Both the position numbers and the translations under genes were made by a program. This document shows, one piece after another, positions 10,051-19,284 of a stretch of DNA of 64,000 bases (position 1 is its first letter; the number at the start of each line of letters is the position of its first letter). Origin of the DNA: JAGTVG01 sp964543195. Lineage in GTDB: Bacteria > Bacteroidota > Bacteroidia > Cytophagales > Cyclobacteriaceae. Location: positions 8,354 through 72,353 of the forward strand of contig CAZIXF010000025.1 of the NCBI GenBank assembly GCA_964543195.1, given 5' to 3'. The notes beneath the pieces were generated by a model. It saw nothing but the letters and a program-made list of their open reading frames with translations. It made no database searches and was not told the origin of the DNA.

Positions 10051-10348
10051 TCCGGTTTTCACACAAAGATTTAATTGAATAAATATACGCTTAATATTTA
10101 ATTTATAAACCCGCCAATTTAAGTGATGGTTGGTAAAATAGCACGGTAACCAATTAATATTTTTTCCTGTTTCCTTCAATACGTAAATTAAAAATGACCC
10201 ATTGTGTGAAGATAATGAGGTATAGCAGGATCTCATTCTGGAGTATAGAATTAATTGATTAATAACACTCATTCCATTTTAATTCAAAGTTTATTTTGAA
10301 TACATTTATTATCTGATCTGATTGTAATTAAATAATTTTCAACCCATT

Positions 10349-10585
10349 ATGCTTTTTGAAAGTAACTTCCGAGGGAAAATCATCATTAATCTGGAAAAAA
10401 AAGAAGGCCTGATCTCCTCCCATATAGTAAGAAAAGGAATTGCTAGCAAGGACCGTGCGGCCCTGTCTGCCGTGTTGGCCACTTACATATCCATGTGTGA
10501 AGAAGCCGGGAAGGATCCTGAGAAATTATTGCGGCAGAATATGGATCATTTAAAAAAAATCATCAGAGATCGTGAAATCGGATAG
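10349..10585 (+). CDS. Small hypothetical protein
   Basis: 78 residues, charged and mostly helical (AALSAVLATYISMCEEAGKDPEKLLRQNMDHLKKII), with no signal peptide or membrane segment. I recognise no family. It starts at ATG 10349 in the divergent gap opposite the T9SS cargo gene and is followed 108 bp later by the acyltransferase-like gene on the same strand. Base composition is like its neighbours. Confidence 0.5.
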   Translation: MLFESNFRGKIIINLEKKEGLISSHIVRKGIASKDRAALSAVLATYISMCEEAGKDPEKLLRQNMDHLKKIIRDREIG

Positions 10586-10693
10586 ATTTTTTACGATATT
10601 CAGGGCGAGAATAACGGATCCTGGCTATGGGAACCATTTTTTTATCGGGCAGGATCTGATTTTTAGATGGGATTTTTTTAAACTGGATTTAAC

Positions 10694-11872
10694 GTGAAGA
10701 CTTACCAGAGAATTGCTTCAATTGATATTTTCAGGGCACTTACCATGCTCCTGATGATTTTTGTCAACGATCTGTGGACATTGAGAAACATTCCGGCATG
10801 GCTGGGTCACGCTGCCGCGGAAGAAGACCGGCTGGGACTGGCGGATGTAGTATTCCCGGCGTTCCTTTTTATCGTGGGATTGTCCATTCCGTTTGCGATG
10901 GCCAATCGTCGCAAGAAAGGTGAATCGGACATCACGATCTTTAAGCATATACTCCAGCGATCCCTTGCATTGATCGTGATGGGCTTTTTTATGGTGAACT
11001 TCGAGAATATCAGCAACGAGCTGCTGGCATTCAGTAAGTATTACTGGGAGATCCTGATGGCCCTGGCTTTTTTTATGATCTGGAACAATTACCGTTCAAA
11101 ACAAGTATTGAATACCATCCCGGCCTGGGGAATGCAGAGTTTGGGAATAGTGTTGCTGATTTTTCTTGCCATAGTCTATAAGGGGGGCACTGCAGAAGAT
11201 CCTGCCTGGATGAAAACACATTGGTGGGGGATACTGGGATTGATCGGCTGGGCTTATCTGCTCAATGCGCTGATTTACCTGGTTATGGGGCCCAGAATAC
11301 TGATCGCTGCCCTTGTACTGATCCTGTTCCATGTGCTGAATGTGCAGGAGTTTGTTGAAATTGCCCGTTTCCGGGGGATTGAGATCGTTGTCGGTGCTTC
11401 CAATCATGCCTCGGTGATGAGCGGGGTTTTTGCTTCCATATTGTATATCAATTTGAAGGACAGGAATAAACAGCATATGTTCCTGGTGATGCTGCTGATA
11501 CTCGCCATTTTGTTCATAGGATATGGTCTGGTTACCCGTCCATTCTGGGGTATTTCAAAGATCCGGGCTACCCCATCCTGGACCGCGATATGTGCCGGGA
11601 TCAGTTTTGGATTTTACGGATTGCTATACCTTATTGCCGATATTTACAAAAAAACCAACTGGGCCGGGATCATCGGTCCGGCCGGGCGGAGCACACTGAC
11701 CTGTTACCTGGTGCCCTATTATTATTATCCGATTATCATGCTGATCGGCATCCGGCTGCCGATGTACCTGCGGGATGGATATATCGGCATCCTCAAATCC
11801 CTGCTTTTTGCATTGCTTATCATTCAGATCACCCGGCTGCTGGAAAAGGCCAGTATCCGGTTGAAGGTGTAA
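10694..11872 (+). CDS. Membrane acyltransferase-like protein (HGSNAT/DUF5009 family)
   Basis: 392 residues with about ten hydrophobic helices. The N-terminus RIASIDIFRALTMLLMIFVND and the following FPAFLFIVGLSIPFAMANRR are characteristic of the heparan-alpha-glucosaminide N-acetyltransferase (HGSNAT)/YeiB-like superfamily, which passes acyl groups across the inner membrane to sugars. The start is GTG at 10694; no earlier in-frame ATG gives a better N-terminus. No polysaccharide operon flanks it, so its acceptor sugar is unknown. Confidence 0.8.
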   Translation: MKTYQRIASIDIFRALTMLLMIFVNDLWTLRNIPAWLGHAAAEEDRLGLADVVFPAFLFIVGLSIPFAMANRRKKGESDITIFKHILQRSLALIVMGFFMVNFENISNELLAFSKYYWEILMALAFFMIWNNYRSKQVLNTIPAWGMQSLGIVLLIFLAIVYKGGTAEDPAWMKTHWWGILGLIGWAYLLNALIYLVMGPRILIAALVLILFHVLNVQEFVEIARFRGIEIVVGASNHASVMSGVFASILYINLKDRNKQHMFLVMLLILAILFIGYGLVTRPFWGISKIRATPSWTAICAGISFGFYGLLYLIADIYKKTNWAGIIGPAGRSTLTCYLVPYYYYPIIMLIGIRLPMYLRDGYIGILKSLLFALLIIQITRLLEKASIRLKV

Positions 11873-12091
11873 ATGTTAAAACAAGACTGACCTGAGGATC
11901 CTGAAAGCTAAATTATGAGAAGAAAATCAATCTGTGCAAAAGCTGGCAGCCAGCCTGTTTATCAATATTGCAGGCTTCCGTTTCGTATTGAACAACCAGA
12001 AAATCTTTTTTAATCAGCCTTTTATAAAAAACGACTTTGAAGTAAATTAAAACTCGAAAATCAATAACGTCAATCTTAAATCCCCGTTGAA

Positions 12092-13108
12092 ATGACACAT
12101 GAAATCAAGCTACTGTTTCAAACATTAAAAACCTGGCAGCAATCAGGCAAAAAAGCTGTTTTTGTTTCAGTAGTTGCCCTGGATGGTTCTTCCTACAGGC
12201 GGCCGGGTGTGCGTATGGTAATTAATGAAGACGGAGATTCGGCAGGTGCTGTGAGTGGCGGTTGTGTGGAAAAAGAGATCGAACGCCAGGCACAATCTGT
12301 CTTTCAAAGTGGAAAAGCTAAAATAATGACTTATGATGGTACCTTGCGGATCGGTTGTGAAGGGATCCTGTATATTCTTATTGAGCCTGCATTTCTTTCA
12401 GAGGAACTTGTAAACGAATTTGAGCACCAGTTAAAAACCAGGCAGTCTTTCACGATCGATTCGTATTATTATTATGAGACCGGAGAATACGATAACGCGG
12501 GATCTTTAATCACCCTGAATGAAAAAACACATTCGTTGCGTCCTTCTTTTCAACCTGAAAAAACAGCAGATCAATCCTTGTTTTCACAATCATTTGATCC
12601 GCTTTTTCAGCTTTTTATTTTTGGAGCAGAGCACGATGCCGTTCAGTTGTGCAAGGCAACCAGTTTATTGGGATGGGACGTAACCATCGTAGCGGCAGAG
12701 GATGAGTCGAAATCGATTGATTTCTTCCCGGGTGCTGCTTCATTGATCACACCTTCATTTGAAAAGATCAACCCCTCGGTTTTTGATGAACAAACCGCCG
12801 TGATTATAATGACCCATAGTTACAATAAGGATGTACAATACCTGATGGCACTACAAAACAGTAATCCGGCCTATATTGGGCTATTGGGTCCTGTTAAAAG
12901 AAGAGAACGTGTATTGTCGATGTTGCTGGAATACTCCCCTGAAACACCCATTGAATTCCTGGAACAGATTCACGGACCTGCTGGAATCAATATTGGAGCA
13001 GAAAGTGCTTCAGAAATAGCGGTTTCCATTCTTGCTGAAATTTTAAGTGTGATCCGTCATCAGGAGCCTATGGCTTTAAGGAATAAAACAGGCTCTATTC
13101 ACAGTTGA
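12092..13108 (+). CDS. XdhC/CoxI family protein
   Basis: 338 residues. The N-terminal XdhC/CoxI domain contains SVVALDGSSYRRPGVRMVI and the Cys motif GAVSGGCVEKEI. The C-terminal half is a Rossmann-like XdhC_C domain with FIFGAEHDAVQL and MTHSYNKDVQYL. Family members bind molybdenum cofactor and help to insert the terminal sulfur in xanthine-dehydrogenase-type enzymes. No molybdenum hydroxylase is in the window, and the gene instead converges with the nickel-transport operon (4 bp between stops). A metal-cofactor role beyond Mo is possible but unproven. Confidence 0.87.
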   Translation: MTHEIKLLFQTLKTWQQSGKKAVFVSVVALDGSSYRRPGVRMVINEDGDSAGAVSGGCVEKEIERQAQSVFQSGKAKIMTYDGTLRIGCEGILYILIEPAFLSEELVNEFEHQLKTRQSFTIDSYYYYETGEYDNAGSLITLNEKTHSLRPSFQPEKTADQSLFSQSFDPLFQLFIFGAEHDAVQLCKATSLLGWDVTIVAAEDESKSIDFFPGAASLITPSFEKINPSVFDEQTAVIIMTHSYNKDVQYLMALQNSNPAYIGLLGPVKRRERVLSMLLEYSPETPIEFLEQIHGPAGINIGAESASEIAVSILAEILSVIRHQEPMALRNKTGSIHS

Positions 13109-13112
13109 AAAT

Positions 13113-14219
13113 TTATAGATGAATGCCCGCTCCATCGAGCATTCCTGTTTCAAGTCCTGCGCAATTTAGGCAATAGAATGCGCCGCCACGTTGAACAGTT
13201 CGAGCCTTCATAACACTTTCGCCACAATCCATACAGATTACACTTTCATGGACGGGTGCATAATCAGGTATTCCGGTTTTAATCTGTTGAATGAAAAAGA
13301 GCTTTTCAAAGGGTAATGTCAATGTGCCAAAAGACCGGTTAATGGCTTCTTTTTTATATTTTGCTATTAATTCGGGGTCATGATTTTGTTCAGCAACGAC
13401 CTTGCGGTAAAGTTCCTGATAATCAGGAAAAGCATCTCGTATTATTTCACGGGAATCAGGTTTGGATCCTATTCTGATACCCTTTCCATCCCGGGTGGTC
13501 AGGGTGAAAGCGGTTTTTCCATTGTCTTTAAAAATCAGTGAATTGTTGCCAAAAGAACAGCCTGTTACGAATTGTATCCCATCCGAGAAACAATTATTGG
13601 TTTCGGTAATGGCCAGAAGATCTTCCATGCCATCTGAATCGATTTTAATTTTCCTCATTGCATAACTGGCTGCCATGATACCCATTGCCAGGCCCGGACA
13701 AAAATGCCCATGCATTTGCGCAGCTTTTAATAATAAAATATCAGTTTCATTTCTTTCAATATTGTTTCTTATTTCGATTCTCGGATCAGACTTAAGGATG
13801 GAATTATGTATGGGGTTATGGTCCGAATCAAAAGCAAACAGGGAAGTATCACAACTTTTTATGTCAATTACAGGAGTATTGTTGATTGCATCCAAACCCT
13901 CTACAATGAGTTCATTGCCATTACGTTGAAGAAGTTTAACAGTTGTAATGCCGACCGGGTTCATCCTATGAGGCGTCCGCGATCCAAAAATCCCTTTAGT
14001 ATCTCCTGATTTCGTCTTTCCGGATAATTTCAGGTCCTCTGACTTATTAAAGTAAAACACGATATCCAGGTATTCATTTGTTTCAATGTTTAATAAGCCC
14101 TCTTTGTATTGATCATGGATTACTATTTTACTGGGTTTTTTTTTGATTTCAAGATGATTTATAGGTTCATTAAATTCATTAATAACTTTACCTATCGATT
14201 TTATTTGAAAATTATCCAT
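13113..14219 (-). CDS. TrmO-like/FmdE fusion protein with C-terminal zinc ribbon
   Basis: 368 residues in three parts. Residues 5-130 resemble TrmO/TsaA SAM-dependent methyltransferases (IKSIGKVINEF, GIFGSRTPHRMNPVG against the family RxNPIG motif, then EGLDAINNTPVIDIK). Residues 163-310 are an FmdE domain with the metal-type motif HGHFCPG (170-176) and CFSDGIQFVTGCSFG (210-224). Residues 329-353 form a CxxC-17-CxxC zinc ribbon (C329, C332, C350, C353). FmdE is named from molybdenum formylmethanofuran dehydrogenase operons and its biochemical role is not settled. The gene is last in the nickel ABC operon, and its ATG directly abuts the ATPase stop codon. I infer a metal-handling or cofactor-related role; tRNA methylation by the N-terminal domain is the alternative. 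Confidence 0.85.
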   Translation of the reverse strand: MDNFQIKSIGKVINEFNEPINHLEIKKKPSKIVIHDQYKEGLLNIETNEYLDIVFYFNKSEDLKLSGKTKSGDTKGIFGSRTPHRMNPVGITTVKLLQRNGNELIVEGLDAINNTPVIDIKSCDTSLFAFDSDHNPIHNSILKSDPRIEIRNNIERNETDILLLKAAQMHGHFCPGLAMGIMAASYAMRKIKIDSDGMEDLLAITETNNCFSDGIQFVTGCSFGNNSLIFKDNGKTAFTLTTRDGKGIRIGSKPDSREIIRDAFPDYQELYRKVVAEQNHDPELIAKYKKEAINRSFGTLTLPFEKLFFIQQIKTGIPDYAPVHESVICMDCGESVMKARTVQRGGAFYCLNCAGLETGMLDGAGIHL

Positions 14220-14999
14220 TTACTGATTATTGTTAATTGTTTTTTTCCCAACAGGTACTATAAAGATATTTCCACTTTCTCTGATAATAGCAATATTTAT
14301 ATTGTAGAGATCTTCAATGTTTTTATCGGTGATTATTTCTTTTCCACCTGCTGCAAATATATATCCATCCTTGAGCATCAATAATTTATTGGTATAACGG
14401 ACTGCCATGTTAATATCATGCAGGGCAATGATTATTGTGATCCCGTTGGAGGAAAGTGTTTTTAATAATTCAAGCACTTCAACCTGATGTTTGATGTCCA
14501 GATTTGCAGTAGGCTCGTCGAGTAATAAAATATCAGGTTCTTGAGCCAGAGCCCTTGCAATAGTAACGATCTGTTGTTGTCCACCACTTAGCTTGTTAAT
14601 GTCTTTCATGGCAATTGCTTCCATATTTAGGGATTCCAGGATATTTTGAGTAATTCTAAGGTCATTATTTCGTGGTTTCCAACCGAAGTAAGGTTTCCTG
14701 CCAAGTAAAACCATGTCAAATACAGTCAAAATTTGATTTCCAGGATCATTTTGGGGAACATAGGCTAGTTTTTTAGCCAGATCTACAGGTTTTATTGTTT
14801 CAAGCGGGTTTTTATCAATCAATACAGCACCTTTTTGACCCTTTAATATGCCATTCATACATTTAATCAAAGTGCTTTTCCCTGAACCATTTGCTCCAAC
14901 CAGGGCAACAAAATCCCCTTTTTCTATTTTGCAGTTAACATTTTTTAAAACAGTTGTTCCGTTGTAGTTGAATGCCAGATCGTGAACGCAAATTTTCAT
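14220..14999 (-). CDS. ABC transporter ATPase, metal-chelate type (BtuD/FecE-like)
   Basis: 259 residues with one ATPase domain: Walker A GANGSGKST, signature LSGGQQQ, Walker B ILLLDEPTANLD and H-loop IIALHD. It belongs to the iron-complex/cobalamin importer family that works with FecCD-type permeases. It sits 15 bp after the permease gene and directly before the TrmO-FmdE gene. The nikR-led operon and the adjacent lar genes suggest that it energises nickel (chelate) import across the inner membrane. Confidence 0.92.
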   Translation of the reverse strand: MKICVHDLAFNYNGTTVLKNVNCKIEKGDFVALVGANGSGKSTLIKCMNGILKGQKGAVLIDKNPLETIKPVDLAKKLAYVPQNDPGNQILTVFDMVLLGRKPYFGWKPRNNDLRITQNILESLNMEAIAMKDINKLSGGQQQIVTIARALAQEPDILLLDEPTANLDIKHQVEVLELLKTLSSNGITIIIALHDINMAVRYTNKLLMLKDGYIFAAGGKEIITDKNIEDLYNINIAIIRESGNIFIVPVGKKTINNNQ

Positions 15000-15014
15000 G
15001 CAGTTAATAATTTA

Positions 15015-16082
15015 TTAATAGTAAATTTTATTCATGGTTTTCAGTAATAAAAATAGAAATAAGGGGGCTCCCATAAACGAAGTAAGTATCCCGACCGGAA
15101 GTATGACCGGCGAAATGATCGTTCGGGCCAGGGTGTCTGAAAGTAAAAGAAACATGCCTCCAAAAACAGCGGAGGCCGGTATTACAAATTGATCATCATT
15201 TCCTATTATTCTGCGTACAATATGTGGGACCACCAACCCCACAAAAGCAATTATTCCAAAAAACGAAACGACTATTGCAGTGGCAAGCGAGGCCGCCACC
15301 AAACCCGATATTCGAACCCGGTTAACCTTTATCCCAAGGCTTCTGGCATATTCATCCCCGGCTTGAATTGATTTGTAATTCCAGGTATGGTATATAAAAA
15401 ACAACATAATCGGGAATATCGATATTGCAAGAATATAAACATATTCCCAGCTTGCCCGCCCTAAATCACCAAAAGTCCAGAATACGATCGAGGCTAATTC
15501 TACATCATTGGCAAAATATTGCATAGCCGTAATTCCAGCTCCGAATAACGAACTGATGATTATCCCTGCAAGAATAATGACCTCAGGTGTAGCACCACGG
15601 TAACCGGACAGTAGTACAATAAAGCCAATACAAAACAAGCTCCACAAAAAGGCAGAGATAGAAATAATGTAAGGATTATTGATTATGGCCATATTGCCGG
15701 GTTCATTCATCCCCGTTCCTGTACCTAAAATTATTATCGCAAAAGCAGCTCCAAAAGCGGAAGATCCGGATATTCCGATTGTAAATGGTGATGCAAGGGG
15801 ATTTCTTAACAAACTTTGAATGACTGCCCCGGATACAGCCAGTGCAGTTCCTGCTATTATTCCTCCGATAATCCTTGGCAAGCGTATTTGAAATACAATT
15901 TGAGAACTGAAATCCGTTCCTTTTCCTGCCAGTAGCTTATATAAATCATAGAGGCCAATTTCAGCTGGTCCTACGCCAATGGAAATTAATGTGACAAACA
16001 ATAAAACCAGACCGATCGACAAGATATAGTATATTCTTTTAAAAGAATTTTTTTTGTACCGGCTGATAATAATTTTGGCCAT
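15015..16082 (-). CDS. FecCD/BtuC-type ABC permease
   Basis: 355 residues with about ten transmembrane helices. Family hallmarks include LPRIIGGIIAGTALAVSGAVIQSLLRNPLASP near residue 70 and GIIAFVGLVVPHIVRRIIGND near residue 275, the latter contacting the ATPase. It is 9 bp after the substrate-binding lipoprotein gene. FecCD permeases carry siderophores, cobalamin, haem and some nickel complexes. Context points to nickel, but the sequence alone cannot exclude cobalamin or iron. Confidence 0.92.
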   Translation of the reverse strand: MAKIIISRYKKNSFKRIYYILSIGLVLLFVTLISIGVGPAEIGLYDLYKLLAGKGTDFSSQIVFQIRLPRIIGGIIAGTALAVSGAVIQSLLRNPLASPFTIGISGSSAFGAAFAIIILGTGTGMNEPGNMAIINNPYIISISAFLWSLFCIGFIVLLSGYRGATPEVIILAGIIISSLFGAGITAMQYFANDVELASIVFWTFGDLGRASWEYVYILAISIFPIMLFFIYHTWNYKSIQAGDEYARSLGIKVNRVRISGLVAASLATAIVVSFFGIIAFVGLVVPHIVRRIIGNDDQFVIPASAVFGGMFLLLSDTLARTIISPVILPVGILTSFMGAPLFLFLLLKTMNKIYY

Positions 16083-16091
16083 AGATCTGAA

Positions 16092-17177
16092 TTAAAATCT
16101 CAAGGTTCCAATAGCGTCTAAATAAGATAAATTATATTTCTCTCTCTGAATGAAGAAATTGTCCAAAATCTCATCTGCTTTATCTCTAATATTAATATCA
16201 CTAAATCTTTCAGGATACAGAATTTTACCTGCTATCCAAGCATTGGCAAGAACGTATTCATAATTTGTAGCGTAGTTATTATACGGCAGCATTAAATGTA
16301 TCCGGTTATTTTGAACGGCTGCTAAATCATTGAATAGCGATTTCTTTTCGTTTAGCTCTTTTCTGACAATTTCAAAACCGGAAATATCGATAAACAGATA
16401 GTCCGGATCCCAGACCAATAGCTTTTCAATATCGATGTAGGTTCCTTTTACATGCGAGACCAGGCTTTCATCAATGGATGAGGCTACATTCTTTGCATCG
16501 ATGAAAGTAAAGGGTGGATAAAAGGGGTGTGTTGAATTAATTCCATGTAATCCACTGTACGGCATACCACCTATATAAACTGACTTTTTATCCTTGTTTG
16601 GGATATTACTTGTTCTTGAATTCAGTTCTCGGATAGAATGTTCAATGAAATTAACCAGTGAGTCCGCCCTGTCACTTTTATGCAATATTCTCCCGATCAA
16701 CCTCAAAGATGAATAAAACTTATGTTTTTGGGTACCGAATTCAGGACATATTATTGCAATTACAGGGATTCCGGTTTTTTTTTGTAATGCATCAGCATCA
16801 CTTTGGGTGGTGTAGGTCATAAAAATGAGATCAGGGTCCGTCCTGATAATAAGTTCTGCATCACCACCCATCATAGGTCCAATAACAGGCTGATTTAAAA
16901 GATAAGGATAAGCGTCAGTATAAGGCCTTTTGCTTCTTTTTTCCGCTTCTTCAATGCCAACAACCCTATCTGCTGACGACATGTAGGTTAAAAGGCGCAA
17001 TGCCCCGGCTCGAAGTCCAATGATTCTATTTATATTTTCAGGTATCCTTACCTTGCGATCGAGCATGTCTCTGATTTCCAAAGTCCCGTTTTCATTTGCC
17101 GTAGTGGCCTTTTTACATCCACTTGTCAACGCAAAGGCAAGAATAAATAGTACGTATTTGATAAGGCTGAGTGACAA
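16092..17177 (-). CDS. Periplasmic metal-chelate-binding lipoprotein (BtuF/FepB-like)
   Basis: 361 residues. The N-terminal signal ends in a lipobox LTSGC at about residues 17-21. A cluster A helical-backbone binding domain follows, with IRDMLDRKVRIPENINRIIGL at its start and DPDLIFMTYTTQ in lobe 1. There is also a conserved WDPDYLFIDISG segment. In Gram-negative importers this protein takes substrate from the TonB receptor to the permease. It lies 6 bp from the receptor gene and 9 bp from the permease gene, so a single transcript is likely. Nickel specificity is inferred from NikR and lar genes. Confidence 0.9.
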   Translation of the reverse strand: MSLSLIKYVLFILAFALTSGCKKATTANENGTLEIRDMLDRKVRIPENINRIIGLRAGALRLLTYMSSADRVVGIEEAEKRSKRPYTDAYPYLLNQPVIGPMMGGDAELIIRTDPDLIFMTYTTQSDADALQKKTGIPVIAIICPEFGTQKHKFYSSLRLIGRILHKSDRADSLVNFIEHSIRELNSRTSNIPNKDKKSVYIGGMPYSGLHGINSTHPFYPPFTFIDAKNVASSIDESLVSHVKGTYIDIEKLLVWDPDYLFIDISGFEIVRKELNEKKSLFNDLAAVQNNRIHLMLPYNNYATNYEYVLANAWIAGKILYPERFSDINIRDKADEILDNFFIQREKYNLSYLDAIGTLRF

Positions 17178-17183
17178 AATGAT

Positions 17184-19232
17184 TTAATAGATTAAGGTTA
17201 TTTTTCCCGTTATTATTCTTCCCGGTGAAATATAATCAAGGGTTTCCATGTGTTCATTGTCAAACAGATCCTGAACACTTAATGAAAGATTATAATGTTC
17301 GAAAATTGTTTTTGATACCTGAACATCGAAAGTAAAATACGGATCAAGCTTAACCGAATTGACATCATCTGCAAATTGTGAACCTTTATAGAGACCTCTG
17401 ATGACAGTATTTATATATCTGTTTTTCCAGAATAACGATAATGATGTCAGGTGTTTCGGCGTATATTTCAGATATTTGCCTTCCAGTGCAGGACGTTCTG
17501 TAAAATCTTCTATAACCGAATGGATAAAAGTATAATTTGCTGCTAAATTCAAACCGCGATATAGTTTATAGTCTAATTGGGTTTCTATTCCCTTAGTATT
17601 TGTATTCGTAACGTTTTCTCTTCTGTAAATCGGACGGCCGAACAAACTGTCTTGAGTGGCTACATAGTAAAGGAAATTCCTTCCTTTTGCATAATAAGCA
17701 GAAGAGGATATCTTTAAATCCTTGAAAGGGGTTAAATCCAGGCCTATTTCATAGTTATCAAGTGATTCGGGACCAAGTTGAGGGTTGGCATATTTTGGAC
17801 CAACCCACATCCAGCCAGTACGAGTGAGGTCATCGAGGATAGAGGCTCTGAAACCATGTGCGTAGGAGAGATAAGCACTTATTTGATTAATGAAATTAAA
17901 CCGGAGTCCTGCTCGTGGAGATAGTTCGGACCAGCTATGATCATTAAGTTCCGGAATGGTATTCCATGGATCTGTTGCATTATATGCTCCATTGGAAAAT
18001 GAAACCTGATCAAACCGGAGTCCGGTAATAAGCCAGATTTTTTTATCAAGAAAGGCATGTTCATCCTGAACATAAAAAGCTATTGTATTAAGGTCTCCGG
18101 CATTAAAAACCGTATCATAGGGTGCTGTCTGGTAATAATCGCCTCCTTCGATACTGCCCTTTTTCAGCTCTATTCCTGCAGTAATTGTGTTGTTTTCGCT
18201 TAAGTTACTATTCAAATTCAAAAAAGCACCCAAATCCTCACGGTACGAGTTAACATCAAATCTCGAATAATCCGGTCCCCTGAACCTTTCATTTACATCA
18301 TAATAATTTTCAAGCTGATAGTAAACATTTAAGCCGTAGTGTAAATTATCACTTCCACCACGAAGATTTCCGCGGAAAAGATCCGTATTAAAATTCCGGT
18401 AACTTCCTCGTGGGGCATAGATCTGGTATCCTTCACCTCGCTGATCTCTGAAAACATCATATTGCAATTCCCAATTCAACCATTTGCTTTGATCAAAACC
18501 AACCCTGGCGGATATGCCGATCTCTTCAAGGGATCTGGGTATATCATACGGAGTCCGTTCTTCTTCAGGAACATTATTATACCCATCACTTTGCAGAAAA
18601 TATTGAGATATGATTCCGTAAATTCCATCATCTGATCGCAGGCGGATATTCAAATCCTGGCGTAATGTATTGAAAGTCCCGTAACTTAGGGCACCCAGTA
18701 TTTCCCTCGGCATTGTGGGTTTTTTGGTTATGATATTAATTACTCCCCCCATTGCATTATTGCCGTATAGTGATGATCCGGGACCCTTGAATATCTCAAT
18801 CCTGTCAATGTCAAAATGATTGATGCGGTTCCAATTTACACCACCCTCATCGGAAGTATTGATCGGAACCCCGTTCATTAATACGAGTGTTCTGGATTGT
18901 TCATCCCCCGACAATCCTCTGAGAGTGATCATCGGCCGCTGACTGTAAATGCCCGTCGACCGGTTCACATTCACACCCGGTACGAATCGTAATATATCGT
19001 CCACCTGCTGAACCGGAGTTGATTGAATAATTTCATCACCGATTACTGAAATTCTCGCAGGAACTTCATACAAATTGCGCATTGTTCGCGTTGCGGTTAC
19101 AACTATTTCTTCCAGATTTATAGTTTTCAAGGTATCTTGTAAATCCTGTGCCTTAGTGGGTAAGGCCATGCCTAAACAGACCAAAAAAACAAATAACAGG
19201 GTGTTTGAAGTGCTTTTCAGTGAATATTTCAT
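17184..19232 (-). CDS. TonB-dependent outer-membrane receptor, probable nickel(-chelate) receptor
   Basis: 682 residues. A cleavable signal peptide (residues 1-28, ending TKAQD) is followed by a TonB-box-like EEIVVTATRT at about 40-49. The plug domain spans 55-170 (RPMITLRGLSGDE, GSSLYGNNAMGGVINIITK), and a 22-strand-type barrel ends in an aromatic-containing strand GRIITGKITLIY. Unlike SusC-type receptors it has no carboxypeptidase-like N-terminal domain. It is between nikR and the SBP gene. Repeated GTGTTA(C/A) half-sites lie in the 52-bp gap before its ATG, so NikR control is likely. I infer nickel uptake across the outer membrane. Confidence 0.9.
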   Translation of the reverse strand: MKYSLKSTSNTLLFVFLVCLGMALPTKAQDLQDTLKTINLEEIVVTATRTMRNLYEVPARISVIGDEIIQSTPVQQVDDILRFVPGVNVNRSTGIYSQRPMITLRGLSGDEQSRTLVLMNGVPINTSDEGGVNWNRINHFDIDRIEIFKGPGSSLYGNNAMGGVINIITKKPTMPREILGALSYGTFNTLRQDLNIRLRSDDGIYGIISQYFLQSDGYNNVPEEERTPYDIPRSLEEIGISARVGFDQSKWLNWELQYDVFRDQRGEGYQIYAPRGSYRNFNTDLFRGNLRGGSDNLHYGLNVYYQLENYYDVNERFRGPDYSRFDVNSYREDLGAFLNLNSNLSENNTITAGIELKKGSIEGGDYYQTAPYDTVFNAGDLNTIAFYVQDEHAFLDKKIWLITGLRFDQVSFSNGAYNATDPWNTIPELNDHSWSELSPRAGLRFNFINQISAYLSYAHGFRASILDDLTRTGWMWVGPKYANPQLGPESLDNYEIGLDLTPFKDLKISSSAYYAKGRNFLYYVATQDSLFGRPIYRRENVTNTNTKGIETQLDYKLYRGLNLAANYTFIHSVIEDFTERPALEGKYLKYTPKHLTSLSLFWKNRYINTVIRGLYKGSQFADDVNSVKLDPYFTFDVQVSKTIFEHYNLSLSVQDLFDNEHMETLDYISPGRIITGKITLIY

Positions 19233-19240
19233 AAAAAATC

Positions 19241-19268
19241 GTGTTAATAAATTATAAAAAAGTGTTAC
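19241..19268. promoter_or_regulatory. Putative NikR operator upstream of the nickel TonB receptor
   Basis: GTGTTAA (19241-19247) and GTGTTAC (19262-19268) form a direct repeat with 14 bp between them (21-bp period). They lie in the short gap between nikR and the receptor gene. The same half-site and the same period occur upstream of nikR. As I recall, GTGTTAC half-sites have been described for NikR proteins outside enterobacteria; binding here is inferred. Confidence 0.6.
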
Positions 19269-19284
19269 TATTGATCAAAAAAAA

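Noticed and set aside
10051..10272. N-terminal extension of the giant T9SS protein
   Set aside because: The extra 74 residues have no signal-peptide logic, while a clear signal peptide begins at 10050; the extension covers the divergent promoter region.
11942..11954. Short palindrome GCTGGCAGCCAGC between the acyltransferase and xdhC genes
   Set aside because: Too short and without a T tract; could be chance.
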